From positions 5,073 through 69,072 of the forward strand of contig NZ_BOPZ01000016.1 of the NCBI RefSeq assembly GCF_018332455.1: a stretch of 64,000 nucleotides of DNA, written 5' to 3'. The DNA comes from Clostridium polyendosporum (GTDB lineage Bacteria > Bacillota > Clostridia > Clostridiales > Clostridiaceae). The notes beneath the pieces were generated by a model that was given only the letters and a program-made list of their open reading frames with translations, was not told where the DNA came from and ran no database searches. Made by a program: the position numbers and the translations under genes. Positions 1 through 9,026 of this stretch are shown in pieces (the stretch's first letter is position 1; each line of letters begins with the position of its first letter).

Positions 1-76
1 TTTCTTATTTGTTTTCATTTCACTAAGTTAAATCTGACTAAAGCTAAGCCCACTTAATGGTCAGTTAACTTTAATA
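1..76 (-). repeat. 3'-end dispersed element, copy 1
   Basis: On the minus strand, directly after the bioB stop codon. It carries the linker TAGTCAGATTT, the second palindrome (TTAACTTAGTGAA) and an AAAACAAATAAG tail. The first palindrome is degenerate (ACCATTAAGTGG). It may continue past the window edge. See the finding on this family. Confidence 0.6.
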
Positions 77-1033
77 CTAAACATTTAGTCCTAAAGATTC
101 TATAAGTCTTATATCATCCTTGATTTTATTACCACAAGTAGTTAAATAATTTCCTGTTATGGTTGCATTAGCACAAAATTTCAAAGCAGCTTCCCCATTA
201 TTAGTTAATTGATTTCTACCAGCAGCTAATCTTATAGATGCTTGTGGGTTTATAAACCTAAATATAGACATTGTTTTTAGTATCTCATCTTCAGTTAGAG
301 GAGCTAATCCCTCTAAAGGGGTTCCCTTCACAGGCATAAGTATATTTATAGGTATTGATGTTGCTTCAAGTTCCTTAAGCTCTAAAGCCATGTTTATTCT
401 ATCCACCAAAGTTTCTCCCATACCTATGATACCTCCAGAACATATCTTAAGCCCAACACTCTTCGCAGCTTCAATGGTTTCTATCCTATCATCATAACTG
501 TGCGTTGAACATATATTATTATAATACCTTCTACTAGTTTCAAGGTTATGGTGATACATTTGGACACCTGAATCTTTAAGCTCAGCTAACTGCTTTCTCG
601 ATATTATTCCTATAGAGGCACATAATCCTAATGTGCTTTCCTCCGAAAGATTTTTATAGTAATTAGCTACCTTTTCAAAATCCTTTCCCTCAAGTCCTCT
701 ACCACTAGTTACAAGTGAAAATCTGTGGACTCCCTCTCTCTCATTTTCCTTAACTAATTCAATTATCTGCTCATAGCTTACTAAGGGATAAGAAGTTATT
801 CCTGTGCTGTAATGAGCTGATTGTGCGCAGTACTTACAATCCTCAGAACAACTTCCGCACTTTGCATTCATTATAGAACATAAATCCACTCTGCTTCCAC
901 AAAAATACTCTTTAATATCTTGTGATGCCTTAAGTAGGATATCTAAATCTTCATCCCATAACTTAAAGGCATCCTCAAAAGTTAGAGAATATCCATCTTT
1001 TACTTTTTCACATAATTGAAATGCGTAATTCAT
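77..1033 (-). CDS. bioB: Biotin synthase
   Basis: Radical-SAM enzyme that inserts sulfur into dethiobiotin, the last step of biotin synthesis. At 318 aa it is the usual length. The radical-SAM cluster motif is visible as C62-x3-C66-x2-C69. The YHHNLET motif and the C-terminal SIRLAAGR segment, whose arginine contacts the [2Fe-2S] sulfur donor in the family, are also present. The ATG sits about one base past the bioY stop, so the two are co-transcribed and probably translationally coupled. No bioA, bioD or bioF lies in the window, so the cell may take up a precursor through BioY or encode the rest elsewhere. Identification is firm. Confidence 0.97.
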   Translation of the reverse strand: MNYAFQLCEKVKDGYSLTFEDAFKLWDEDLDILLKASQDIKEYFCGSRVDLCSIMNAKCGSCSEDCKYCAQSAHYSTGITSYPLVSYEQIIELVKENEREGVHRFSLVTSGRGLEGKDFEKVANYYKNLSEESTLGLCASIGIISRKQLAELKDSGVQMYHHNLETSRRYYNNICSTHSYDDRIETIEAAKSVGLKICSGGIIGMGETLVDRINMALELKELEATSIPINILMPVKGTPLEGLAPLTEDEILKTMSIFRFINPQASIRLAAGRNQLTNNGEAALKFCANATITGNYLTTCGNKIKDDIRLIESLGLNV

Positions 1034-1034
1034 T

Positions 1035-1595
1035 CTAAACCTCCACTAAACCTGATTTTCTTAATGCAGGTAGAAGTTTTAAGCAAATCAAAGCTATAAT
1101 CACACTTTTCAATAAATCTCCACCTATTGTAGTCAAAAATCCAGCATAAAATACAAACCAAATAGTTGCTGGCTTTGCTAGATAAAAATTCATTATTATA
1201 TAAAAATAGATAAGTCCAATAGTATAGATAAAGAAAAGACCTGCTAGACTTGCACCGAAAATATTGAAAAAGTTTATCTTTTTTAGTCTCTCTGTAATTA
1301 GTCCAATAACAAAGGCTCCTACTATAAAACCAATAAGATATCCGAAAGATGGTTTAAAAATATAGGTCAATCCTCCTCCTTGTGTGAAAATTGGAAGTCC
1401 AGATAATCCAAGTGCAACATAAAGAATCTGTGAAAATGCTCCTAGTCTTGAGCCTAATAGTATTCCTGCAAAAGCACAGAAAAAATATTGAAGGGTTATT
1501 GGAATATATGGGATAGGAATTTTAATAAATGCTCCTATAGCTGTTAGTGCAGTAAATAATGCAACTAAAATCATATCCTTTGCTCTTAATTTCAT
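1035..1595 (-). CDS. bioY: Biotin ECF transporter S component BioY
   Basis: Membrane protein of 186 aa with about six hydrophobic segments and the BioY pattern ([15 protein letters not shown] near the N-terminus, then [10 protein letters not shown] and [10 protein letters not shown]). It is the substrate-binding subunit for biotin, or possibly dethiobiotin, and works with a shared EcfA/EcfT module that is not in this window. It is the first gene of the bioY-bioB operon and lies directly behind a promoter covered by a predicted BirA operator. Expression should therefore fall when biotin is plentiful. Confidence 0.95.
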   Translation of the reverse strand: MKLRAKDMILVALFTALTAIGAFIKIPIPYIPITLQYFFCAFAGILLGSRLGAFSQILYVALGLSGLPIFTQGGGLTYIFKPSFGYLIGFIVGAFVIGLITERLKKINFFNIFGASLAGLFFIYTIGLIYFYIIMNFYLAKPATIWFVFYAGFLTTIGGDLLKSVIIALICLKLLPALRKSGLVEV

Positions 1596-1640
1596 ACTAA
1601 TTCTCCTCTACAAATAATATTTAATATAAGTATATTTTTT

Positions 1641-1669
1641 ATGATAATGTTCCATACCAAATTTGTCAA
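1641..1669 (-). promoter_or_regulatory. bioY-bioB promoter
   Basis: On the minus strand the sequence shows TTGACA (1664-1669), a 17-base spacer and TATCAT (1641-1646). The -35 hexamer is perfect and lies inside the predicted BirA operator. It is placed correctly for bioY, about 45 bases from the -10 to the start codon. Confidence 0.7.
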
Positions 1670-1694
1670 CTAAACCTATTAGTTAGGTTTACAA
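1663..1694. promoter_or_regulatory. Predicted BirA (biotin repressor) operator
   Basis: The half-sites TTGTCAACT (1663-1671) and GGTTTACAA (1686-1694) form an inverted repeat around a 14-base spacer and match in 7 of 9 positions. This is the architecture of Firmicute BirA operators (TTGTAAACC-N14/15-GGTTTACAA type). It overlaps the -35 box of the bioY promoter, so a bound biotin-BirA dimer would block RNA polymerase. Further GGTTTAC/GTAAACC half-sites occur at about 1717 and 1742 but do not pair at the correct spacing. Confidence 0.7.
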
Positions 1695-1830
1695 TTAGCA
1701 TAAAGCAGACTTCTCTGGTTTACTTTAAATAATATAATACCTGTAAACCCAAATTTTTTCAAAGACATCTAAAACCTATACCACTTTTCTCATTCATTAT
1801 ATATTAGGTAAACCCGCTAAAAAATAAATA

Positions 1831-1856
1831 AAGGGTTATCTTAAACGATAACCCTT
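1831..1856 (-). terminator. tcdA terminator
   Basis: GGGTTATC and GATAACCC form an 8-bp stem around a 6-base loop, followed on the minus strand by a T-rich run. It lies 12 bases past the tcdA stop. Confidence 0.85.
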
Positions 1857-1867
1857 AACTAAACTTC

Positions 1868-2635
1868 TTATTTGTTTATGTACTCTTTTATTAAATCTTT
1901 CACAACTTCTGATGCCATTATTATTCCTGATACTGGTGGAACGAATGATATACTTCCTGGTATTTGTCTTTTAGCAGAACATTTTTTTGTTCCTCCTGTG
2001 CAAACACATCCAGTTTTACAAGTTACTACATCATCTACCTTTGGTTTTAGTGGTTGCTCCTCTGAATAGACTACTTTAAGCTTCTTAACTCCTCTTCTCT
2101 TAAGTTCATATCTCATAACTTTAGCGAGTGGACAAACTCTCGTCTTATAGATATCTGTAACTTTAAATTGAGTTGGATCAAGTTTATTTCCTGTTCCCAT
2201 AGAACTAATAAGCTTAATATTCTTCTGCTCACAGAATACAGCAAGAGCAATCTTAGCTGAAACTGTATCTATGGCATCAACTACATAATCTACATCATCT
2301 GTTATTATTTCAGGAATGTTATCTTCAGTTACAAAAACTTGATGAGTTATAACATTGCACTTTCTGTTTATAGAAAGCACTCTTTCCTTCATAACTTCTA
2401 CTTTGTTCTTACTGATGGTATCAAAGGTAGCATGTATTTGCCTATTTAAATTAGTTAAACAAACTGTATCATCATCAACTAATATTAATGTTCCAACTCC
2501 TGATCTTGCAAGAGCTTCTACTGTAAAGCTTCCAACGCCTCCTACACCAAACACCATAACCTTGCTATTTCTTAATTTATCTAAAGCTTCTTTTCCAATA
2601 AGAAGTTCCGTTCTTGATAATGGATGTTGTATCAT
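1868..2635 (-). CDS. tcdA: tRNA threonylcarbamoyladenosine dehydratase (ThiF/E1-like)
   Basis: ATP-dependent enzyme that cyclises t6A37 of ANN-decoding tRNAs to ct6A. The 255-aa protein has the E1-like nucleotide-binding start (FGVGGVGSF, about residues 29-37), the DDDTVCLTNLNRQ metal/ATP loop, and the late cysteine cluster GCVCTGGTKKC typical of the YgdL/CsdL family. It is a single-gene unit with its own terminator. The older family name is 'HesA/MoeB/ThiF family'. The call rests on overall pattern and length. Confidence 0.92.
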   Translation of the reverse strand: MIQHPLSRTELLIGKEALDKLRNSKVMVFGVGGVGSFTVEALARSGVGTLILVDDDTVCLTNLNRQIHATFDTISKNKVEVMKERVLSINRKCNVITHQVFVTEDNIPEIITDDVDYVVDAIDTVSAKIALAVFCEQKNIKLISSMGTGNKLDPTQFKVTDIYKTRVCPLAKVMRYELKRRGVKKLKVVYSEEQPLKPKVDDVVTCKTGCVCTGGTKKCSAKRQIPGSISFVPPVSGIIMASEVVKDLIKEYINK

Positions 2636-2819
2636 TTGATTACTCTCCTTTTATCATATATCACTCTAATTTAGCTTTTATTAATCTTTATTATAATATA
2701 CCACAAATAACTTTTCTACAACAGCTAATTGATAACCCACCTCAGCTCCCTGATATTATTTACATAAATGTGATTAAATGTTAATATATTCCTTATATAA
2801 TACTTTTTGAGGTGATTAA

Positions 2820-3677
2820 ATGACTTGGCGAAATATAAGAATTTTTAATTGCATATTAGATTTAGAAGAAGAAGTAGTAGATACTAAGAAAATAGGAATT
2901 CTGAATTCTATAGGTGCTATATTATTATACATTCTTATTTCAGCATTACTTTTTCTCGCATCCTTTATAGGTTCTACATTATTTTATTCATTATTTGGGA
3001 AAAACATCTTAAATATTAAAGGGTACGGAATAATGCCCTTCATTATTCAATTTATTATTGCGCTACTAAGTATATTTATATTATATAAAACTTTTACTTT
3101 TAGAACTCATAGGTCATTTCTAACAAAAAAGTTTTCTTATATAGATTTATTAAGTGTGTTTCTTATAATATTAGGTTTTAGGCTGTTTTTTGATGGATCC
3201 TTAAATCATATTACATCCCATCTTCCTGTACCAAAATTTATAGAAGAAAGCTTTGACAGTTTATTTGGAAACACAACTTCGGCTATATTAATAACCATAT
3301 TAGCAGCTCCCTTAGAGGAAGAATTCTTATATAGGGGAATAATACTTAATGGACTTTGCAAAAAATATTCTCCTAAAATAGCTCTTATTATATCTTCATT
3401 AGTCTTTGCTGTAGCACACTTAAACTTACCTCAAGGAATTAATGCTTTCTTATTAGGATTACTCTTAGGCTACTTTTATATTAAGACTAAATCTATCATT
3501 CTTTGTATGTTTTGTCATGGAATAAACAATCTTATAGCCATACTTCCAATATGGTTTGTAGATGATTTATCTAGAGACTATATGATATTATTTTCTTTAA
3601 TATTTACAACTTGCGGAATATATCTTATGAAAATAGGATTTGAAATAATGTCTTTGGATAATAGGGATGGAATCTAA
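2820..3677 (+). CDS. CPBP family intramembrane metalloprotease
   Basis: A 285-aa membrane protein with about eight hydrophobic segments. The CPBP (Abi) motifs are all present: EEEFLYRG in the motif-1 position, FAVAHLN in motif 2 and HGINN near the end, which supply the glutamates and histidines of the buried zinc-like site. A GAGGTG ribosome site precedes the ATG. Relatives process prenylated peptides or act in bacteriocin immunity. The substrate here cannot be inferred, since no bacteriocin gene is adjacent. A degenerate dispersed element follows the stop. Confidence 0.88.
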   Translation: MTWRNIRIFNCILDLEEEVVDTKKIGILNSIGAILLYILISALLFLASFIGSTLFYSLFGKNILNIKGYGIMPFIIQFIIALLSIFILYKTFTFRTHRSFLTKKFSYIDLLSVFLIILGFRLFFDGSLNHITSHLPVPKFIEESFDSLFGNTTSAILITILAAPLEEEFLYRGIILNGLCKKYSPKIALIISSLVFAVAHLNLPQGINAFLLGLLLGYFYIKTKSIILCMFCHGINNLIAILPIWFVDDLSRDYMILFSLIFTTCGIYLMKIGFEIMSLDNRDGI

Positions 3678-3743
3678 ATAAAACTAATCATGCATCAAAC
3701 TTGCTCAGGTCTAACGAGATTTCCCTTTGTTAAATTACATAAA
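3678..3743 (+). repeat. 3'-end dispersed element, degenerate copy
   Basis: Begins right after the CPBP stop codon, same orientation. It keeps AAACTAATCATGCATCAAAC, the linker TAACGAGATTT and a weak second palindrome, but the tail is diverged. Confidence 0.5.
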
Positions 3744-3843
3744 AATAATATACAGAAATACTACCTTTAAATAATAATTGTTTGAGTATAAAATCTCTTT
3801 TGGGTATAATTAAGTAGAAATTTTTGAAATGGAGGAATACCAA

Positions 3844-4536
3844 ATGATAATCGGAATAATTGGAGCTATGAGCGAAGAACTTGAAATACTTTTAAAGGAC
3901 ATGAACTTAAAAAAGTCTGAAACTAAGGCAAATATGACATTCCATGAAGGTAACCTTTGGGGTAAAGATGTAGTTGCAGTAGTATGTGGAATAGGTAAGG
4001 TTAATGCAGCTATATGTACTCAAATTCTTATTAGTGAATATAATGTAGATAATATTATAAATGTAGGCGTTGCTGGAGGAATAGGCAAGGATATATACCC
4101 TGGAGACGTAGTTATAGCTGATTCTCTTGTACAACATGATGTAGATACTACAGTTTTTGGGGATAAGTATGGTCAAATTCCAAGACTTGATACTTTTGAC
4201 TTCAAGTGTGACTCTAAACTTATAGAAGTTGCACAGCAAGCTTGTAAAGAGCTTTCTGAGATAAAGAGCTTTACTGGAAGAATCGTTACTGGAGATCAAT
4301 TCATTGCAAGTATAGAAAAAATTCAATGGCTTGCTTCAGAGTTCGAGGCTTTTGCTTGTGAAATGGAAGGCGGTAGCATAGCCCATGTTTGTTACTTAAA
4401 TCAAGTTCCTTTTGTTGTAATTCGTTCAATATCAGATAATGCAAACAATGGAGCTCACATGGATTTCCAAAAATTCATACCAATAGGTGTTAAAAACTCA
4501 ACTACAATTCTTAAAACTATGATAGAAAAAATGTAG
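3844..4536 (+). CDS. mtnN: 5'-methylthioadenosine/S-adenosylhomocysteine nucleosidase
   Basis: Cleaves adenine from MTA, SAH and 5'-deoxyadenosine, recycling the by-products of SAM use, including those of radical-SAM enzymes such as BioB. The start is set at 3844 because GGAGG (3831-3835) lies 8 bases before this ATG. An in-frame ATG at 3829 would overlap the ribosome site. The 230-aa protein begins MIIGIIGAMSEE, as the family does, and ends with the catalytic region SISDNANN. Glu in CEMEGG contacts the ribose. Confidence 0.95.
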   Translation: MIIGIIGAMSEELEILLKDMNLKKSETKANMTFHEGNLWGKDVVAVVCGIGKVNAAICTQILISEYNVDNIINVGVAGGIGKDIYPGDVVIADSLVQHDVDTTVFGDKYGQIPRLDTFDFKCDSKLIEVAQQACKELSEIKSFTGRIVTGDQFIASIEKIQWLASEFEAFACEMEGGSIAHVCYLNQVPFVVIRSISDNANNGAHMDFQKFIPIGVKNSTTILKTMIEKM

Positions 4537-4538
4537 TC

Positions 4539-4569
4539 AAAAGCCTCACAGCAATGCTGTGAGGCTTTT
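4539..4569. terminator. Bidirectional terminator mtnN / DUF1015
   Basis: A long perfect stem (AAAGCCTCACAGC / GCTGTGAGGCTTT) with T-runs on both sides, between the converging mtnN and DUF1015 genes. Confidence 0.9.
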
Positions 4570-4595
4570 ATATTCTCGATGTCTTATTAATTTTA

Positions 4596-5840
4596 TTATG
4601 TTAACTTATGAATAAACAACCCACTTCTTAGTTTAGGCTCAAACCAAGTAGATTTTGGAGGCATCACTTCCCCAATATCTGCTATGTCCATAATATCTTC
4701 TACTGTTGTAGGATATAAGGAAAAAGCTACCTTCATATCATTGTTTGCTCTCTTTTCTAGCTCCTTTAACCCTCTAATACCTCCAACAAAGCCTATTCTT
4801 TTATCCGTTCTTTCATCCTCTATCCCTAAGACAGGATAAAGTAGGTTCTTTTGAAGTATCGAAACATCTAACCTTTCTATTGGATTTTCTTCATCAAAAG
4901 TACCTTCCTTAGATTCAAGCTTATACCATTTTCCTTCAACATATAGTCCAAAAGTATGTTTGGCTTCTGGTCTATAAGGTTCGTTATTACTTCTAGGGAA
5001 AATATAAAAATTCTCTTCCACCTTTTCAAGAAACTTTTCTAACTTAAGACCATTCAGGTCCTTCACTACTCTGTTATAGTCCATAATTCTTAAATGGCTA
5101 TCAGGGAATATAACAGAAAGAAAAAAATTAAATTCTTCTTCTCCTGTATAATTTGGTTTTTCTTCCCTTCTTAGTAATCCAACTCTCGCCGCTGAGGCTG
5201 CTCTATGATGACCATCTGCAATATAGAGATATTGCACCTTCTTAAAAAGAGCTGTTAATCTATCAACAACATTTTTATCATCAATGACCCAAGCTGTATG
5301 ACCTATACCATCCTCTGCCACAAAGTTATAAACAGGTTGTCTTTCTGTCCATTCATCAATAATTTCAGATATATTATGCTCTTCTCTATAAGTCAAGAAA
5401 ATAGGCCCTGTATTAGCATCGCAGTAATTTACATGGTTTATTCTATCTTGCTCCTTATCTGGTCTAGTATGTTCATGTTTTTTTACCCTATTATTTATAT
5501 AATCATCAATTGAAACACAAGCAACAAGTCCAGTTTGACTTCTACCATTCATTGTCTGTCTGTATACATATAAACATGGTTTTTTATCTTCTATAAATAC
5601 TGATTTTTCAATCATGTTGTGAAGAATCTCTCTAGCCTTTTTATATACGGATTCATCATAAATATTTACAGAGTGTGGTAAATTTACCTCAGCCCTATCT
5701 ACATGAAGAAAAGAATATGGATTATCTTTAACCATCTCTCTTGCTTCTTCAGAATTCATAACATCATAAGGAAGTGCCGCAACCATATGAGAAAGTTCTT
5801 TCGTAGGTCTAACTGCTTTAAATGCCCTTATTGTAGCCAT
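4596..5840 (-). CDS. DUF1015 family protein, serine-cluster associated
   Basis: A 414-aa soluble protein. The ATG at 5840 has GGAGG 8 bases upstream, so it is preferred over an in-frame TTG at 5855. Family motifs seen are ALPYDVM near the start, KHEHTRPDKE at about 122-130, and ADGHHRAASAA at about 208-218. The last resembles the DGHxR / GxRRxxA box of ParB-fold proteins, a fold shared with the free-serine kinases SerK/SbnI (family knowledge; similarity is by eye). It lies downstream of serA and a class V aminotransferase, and no serB is in the window. A phosphoserine-handling role is plausible but unproven. Confidence 0.85.
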   Translation of the reverse strand: MATIRAFKAVRPTKELSHMVAALPYDVMNSEEAREMVKDNPYSFLHVDRAEVNLPHSVNIYDESVYKKAREILHNMIEKSVFIEDKKPCLYVYRQTMNGRSQTGLVACVSIDDYINNRVKKHEHTRPDKEQDRINHVNYCDANTGPIFLTYREEHNISEIIDEWTERQPVYNFVAEDGIGHTAWVIDDKNVVDRLTALFKKVQYLYIADGHHRAASAARVGLLRREEKPNYTGEEEFNFFLSVIFPDSHLRIMDYNRVVKDLNGLKLEKFLEKVEENFYIFPRSNNEPYRPEAKHTFGLYVEGKWYKLESKEGTFDEENPIERLDVSILQKNLLYPVLGIEDERTDKRIGFVGGIRGLKELEKRANNDMKVAFSLYPTTVEDIMDIADIGEVMPPKSTWFEPKLRSGLFIHKLT

Positions 5841-5871
5841 GACTATTACCTCCAATACAAAAACTATATAT

Positions 5872-5914
5872 AAAGGACATCAGCCTTTCATATTATTAAA
5901 AGCTGATGTCCTTT
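5872..5914 (-). terminator. Hairpin between serA and DUF1015
   Basis: A 13-bp perfect stem (AAAGGACATCAGC / GCTGATGTCCTTT) around a 17-base AT-rich loop, in the DUF1015 leader. The T-run after it is interrupted, so it may be a partial terminator or a leader element that uncouples DUF1015 from serA. Confidence 0.55.
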
Positions 5915-5981
5915 ACTATAAACTAATATCAGCTATACAATAGACACAAATTTATAAATAAAGAGTTCAATTTGTGTATCT

Positions 5982-6905
5982 CTATTCGTGTGAAAGCTTA
6001 AAGAAATCATTTATTAAACTAACTACTTCTGCTCCTATTCTTTCCTGAGCTTCTTTAGTAGCTGCCCCTATATGAGGAGTTACACTTACTCTTGGATGAT
6101 TTAAAAGCTTATCATTATGAGTTGGTTCCTCTTCAAATACATCTATTCCAGCACCAGCTAATTTTCCACCGCTTAGTGCTTCAAGTAAAGCATTTTCATC
6201 AACAACCTTTCCTCTTGAACAATTTATTATATAACTACCATCCTTCATTATAGATAACTCTTTACTTCCAATTAAAGATCCTGTTAATTCATCGTAAGGA
6301 ACATGAATTGATATAAAATCTGATTCTTTTAACAACTCTTCAAATTTTCTATACTCATATTGATTAAGATCATTTATAGCACCTAGTCCATCAAAGTAAA
6401 TTACTTTCATACCAAGAGCTGATGCTTTTTTACTGAGTTCTCTTCCTATTCTTCCCATGCCTATTACTCCAAGAGTCTTCCCATTAAGTTCTATGCCTTT
6501 ATATTTCTTTTTATTCCACTCACCTTTTCTCATAGTAACATTAGATATATTTATAAACCTCGCTAAGGCAAACATGTGTCCTAAAGCTAACTCAGCTACA
6601 GAAGAAGAACTGGCATTGGGAGTATTCATAACTTGTATACCATTTTCTAAAGCGTAGGCTACATCAATATTATCTACACCAACTCCACCTCTTATTATTA
6701 ACTTAAGTCTTCCTTCCGTTCTTGCCTTATCTATAACATCCTTCTTAATTTTTGTAGCTGATCTTATTACAACAACATCGAAGTCTCTAAGTATAACCCC
6801 AAGCTCCTCTTGAGAATAATACTGTTCTACTACTTCAAAATTTAAGTCTCTAAGCTTTTCTATAGCTTCTTTTTCAAGTCCATCTGTCACTAAAATTTTA
6901 TACAT
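5982..6905 (-). CDS. serA: D-3-phosphoglycerate dehydrogenase, short form
   Basis: NAD-dependent oxidation of 3-phosphoglycerate to 3-phosphohydroxypyruvate, the entry step to serine. The 307-aa protein has the Rossmann motif GMGRIG at 149-154. The catalytic Arg (NCSRGKVVDE), Glu (DVFEEEP) and His (TPHIGAAT) of the 2-hydroxyacid dehydrogenase family are present. It lacks the C-terminal ACT domain, so serine feedback through that domain is not expected. The aminotransferase gene upstream makes the next step. Confidence 0.93.
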   Translation of the reverse strand: MYKILVTDGLEKEAIEKLRDLNFEVVEQYYSQEELGVILRDFDVVVIRSATKIKKDVIDKARTEGRLKLIIRGGVGVDNIDVAYALENGIQVMNTPNASSSSVAELALGHMFALARFINISNVTMRKGEWNKKKYKGIELNGKTLGVIGMGRIGRELSKKASALGMKVIYFDGLGAINDLNQYEYRKFEELLKESDFISIHVPYDELTGSLIGSKELSIMKDGSYIINCSRGKVVDENALLEALSGGKLAGAGIDVFEEEPTHNDKLLNHPRVSVTPHIGAATKEAQERIGAEVVSLINDFFKLSHE

Positions 6906-7055
6906 TCACTCTCCCCCTTATATTTCTGTTATTAGAAATTCATCATTGTAAATTACAGAAATTAATACTGTGTGGCATAAAATATCTAACAGTGCCTTAT
7001 ATATAAACGACTTCATAACTGAACTTATATTTCAGAAAACAGTATTGCATTTGAA

Positions 7056-7125
7056 TCTATTTGTTGTCATTTGACAAAATGGAATCTGACTAAAACTGAA
7101 TAGCTCATATGTCTATTCAATTTTA
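7056..7125 (-). repeat. 3'-end dispersed element copy after the aminotransferase
   Basis: A well-preserved minus-strand copy about 40 bases past the 7164 stop. The first palindrome is TTGAATAG..CTATTCAG, the linker TAGTCAGATT, the second palindrome region CATTTTGTCAAATG, and the tail ACAACAAATAG. Confidence 0.75.
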
Positions 7126-7163
7126 TTTTTTCTAAATTCATTAAGGATTGAAGTTGTTTATAT

Positions 7164-8240
7164 TTACTTTAAGCTAAGAATATCATTAATATTTTCAAGT
7201 AGGTTTTTAACATCCTCTACGGTACAGTCTGCCATATGAGCTATTCTAAATGTTTGATCTTTAAGCTTTCCATAACCATTAGAAATCTGTAATCCTCTAT
7301 TACCGAGCTCCTTATTTAGTGCTCCAACATCAATTCCTCTAGTATTCTTAATATTTGTTAGAGTGTTAGACCAACAACCCTTTTCAGGAAATACTTCAAA
7401 ATATTCCTCTGCCCACTCTCTAACAATCTCTGCCATATCTATATGTCTTTTAAATCTATTTTCTAATCCTTCTTCATTTAAAATATAATTAAGTTGATAA
7501 TCTAGTGCGAACATATGTGAAATTGAAGGGGTTGAAGGATATTGATAGTTCTTCTTCTGAATATATTTATATAGAGCAAGCAAATCTAAGTATGTTCCTC
7601 TGAACTGAACTTTTTCAGCTCTTTCTTTTGCTTTTTCAGAAAATGTACAAATTGAAAGTCCTGGAGGCAAACCTAATGCCTTTTGAGTTGAAGTTATACA
7701 GATATCTATTCCTAACTTATCTACTTCAATTTTAGTTCCTCCTGCAGAACTTACCGTATCAACACAGAAAACTACTTCTGGATATTTTTTTATTACTTCT
7801 GCGATTTCCTCAATAGGATTCATAACCCCTGTAGAAGTTTCATTATGAGTTATAGCTATTAGGTCATACTTTCCTGTAGCTAATGTCTTATCAATCTCTT
7901 CAGCTTTTAGTGCCTTTCCCCAAGTAGATTCAAACTTATCTGCAGGTACATTATTATTTAGCGCCATGTCGTACCATCTATTTCCAAAAGCTCCAACTGA
8001 AAATACAGCAGCTTTTTTTAGTGTACATGATCTAATAGCACCCTCCATAAGGCCACTTCCTGAAGTAGTTGAAAGAAGAATTTCACTATCAGTATAAAAT
8101 ACTTTTCTTAAATTATCACTTATTCTTCTTTGTAACTCTGAGGCTTCCTTTCCTCTGTGGCCTATCATAGGTCTTGACATTTGTTTAAGAACATCTTCTC
8201 TTACCTCAACCGGACCAGGAATAAATAACTTTTTGTGCAT
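7164..8240 (-). CDS. Class V aminotransferase, probable phosphoserine aminotransferase
   Basis: A PLP enzyme of the alanine-glyoxylate / serine-pyruvate aminotransferase branch (358 aa). The PLP lysine is K187 in STQKALGLPPG, and the phosphate-binding stretch TTSGSGLMEGA is near residue 58. Sitting directly upstream of serA and DUF1015, it most probably converts 3-phosphohydroxypyruvate to phosphoserine, as related enzymes do in organisms lacking classical SerC. Serine-glyoxylate or alanine-glyoxylate activity is the alternative. A purine-rich ribosome site (GGGGGG) precedes the ATG. Confidence 0.88.
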   Translation of the reverse strand: MHKKLFIPGPVEVREDVLKQMSRPMIGHRGKEASELQRRISDNLRKVFYTDSEILLSTTSGSGLMEGAIRSCTLKKAAVFSVGAFGNRWYDMALNNNVPADKFESTWGKALKAEEIDKTLATGKYDLIAITHNETSTGVMNPIEEIAEVIKKYPEVVFCVDTVSSAGGTKIEVDKLGIDICITSTQKALGLPPGLSICTFSEKAKERAEKVQFRGTYLDLLALYKYIQKKNYQYPSTPSISHMFALDYQLNYILNEEGLENRFKRHIDMAEIVREWAEEYFEVFPEKGCWSNTLTNIKNTRGIDVGALNKELGNRGLQISNGYGKLKDQTFRIAHMADCTVEDVKNLLENINDILSLK

Positions 8241-8379
8241 AAAAACCCCCCTAATATACTTTATAATACCATTGTTATTTATTATCTATTAATTTTATCA
8301 CCATTAAATTACATATACAACATTAATTAGAAATTTTTCAAATTTATTAACACTATAAGACATGCCTTATAGTGTTAAT

Positions 8380-8450
8380 AAGACTGAAAAGGCATCGAAC
8401 CTTTCATTACTTATTCAGATTTTAATTTGTAAAACGACGGCAAATAAACT
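8380..8450 (+). repeat. Dispersed element, diverged copy
   Basis: Plus-strand copy with GGCATCGAACC, a mutated second palindrome (TTAATTTGTAAAA) and the tail ACGGCAAATAAAC. There is no plus-strand gene upstream, so it is one of the exceptions to the 3'-end rule. Confidence 0.5.
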
Positions 8451-8473
8451 TCTTAATAATCACCAAAATAAAA

Positions 8474-8503
8474 AAGCTTTGGTACATAAAATATCCAAAG
8501 CTC
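8474..8503 (-). terminator. Terminator of the 61-aa Cys protein gene
   Basis: AGCTTTGGATA / TACCAAAGCT stem followed on the minus strand by TTTTTTATTTT. Confidence 0.8.
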
Positions 8504-8530
8504 TCATACTAATACTATAAAAATTATTTT

Positions 8531-8575
8531 CAACACACTTCGTGTTATTCATCTCCACCTTATAAGATGGGAGTA
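8531..8575 (+). repeat. Second repeat family, diverged copy
   Basis: Same layout as 12551 and 32771: a small ACACTTCGTGTT hairpin, then ATTC, then a second hairpin (ATCTCCACCTTATAAGATGGGAG region). Sequence identity is low, so membership is tentative. Confidence 0.35.
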
Positions 8576-8665
8576 ATTCACTCATAATTATACTAATACC
8601 TTATCGAATAAACTTACTTAGCATTTATTATATTTAAAATCTTAACATAAGGTAAATCTTCTTAC

Positions 8666-8851
8666 TTAGTTTGTTTTAATCATTATCTTCATAGCATCAA
8701 ATAAATCCTTAGCGCATTTTCCTTTTATAAAATTACTACAGTTATTACAACTTTGTGCTAATGAACCCATACTCATAATTGACGTTGCACTTCTTGGATT
8801 ATAACCAATGCAATTTTGTCCAATTATACTTTTCAACTCACTATAATACAT
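8666..8851 (-). CDS. Small cysteine-containing protein, unknown function
   Basis: 61 aa. The ATG at 8851 is chosen because AGGAG lies 7 bases upstream. A longer reading frame to 8896 has no ribosome site. It contains NCIGYNP and the cluster C-x2-C-x7-C (SCNNCSNFIKGKC), which could bind a metal. It is followed by a strong terminator, which supports a real transcript. I do not recognise a named family. Confidence 0.65.
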   Translation of the reverse strand: MYYSELKSIIGQNCIGYNPRSATSIMSMGSLAQSCNNCSNFIKGKCAKDLFDAMKIMIKTN

Positions 8852-9026
8852 ATCATTACTCCTGATTATGATTTTTTTACTTTTAGTATTTACCAAAAAA
8901 TTAGTTTATATTCAATCGGAACATAATTGTTTTTAACAAAATTCACTTATCAGAATGATAGCAAATAGCATAAGAGCTACTTAGATAAAGTCTTCAATGA
9001 TATTAATAATAAATAACGTAGTAAAT

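Larger units (their letters stand above)
8241..8665. other. Repeat-rich intergenic region upstream of the serine cluster
   Basis: 425 bases without a gene. It holds an 11-bp perfect AT-rich hairpin (8349-8376), a diverged copy of the dispersed element (8380-8450), the terminator of the 8666 gene (8474-8503) and a diverged copy of the second repeat family (8531-8575). The promoter for the serine cluster must lie between 8240 and about 8470, but I see no convincing -35/-10 pair or riboswitch. Confidence 0.6.

Noticed and set aside
3907-4326. 139-codon reading frame opposite mtnN
   Set aside because: Antisense shadow of a strongly conserved gene. Tyr/Ser/Asn-rich composition, and no ribosome site.
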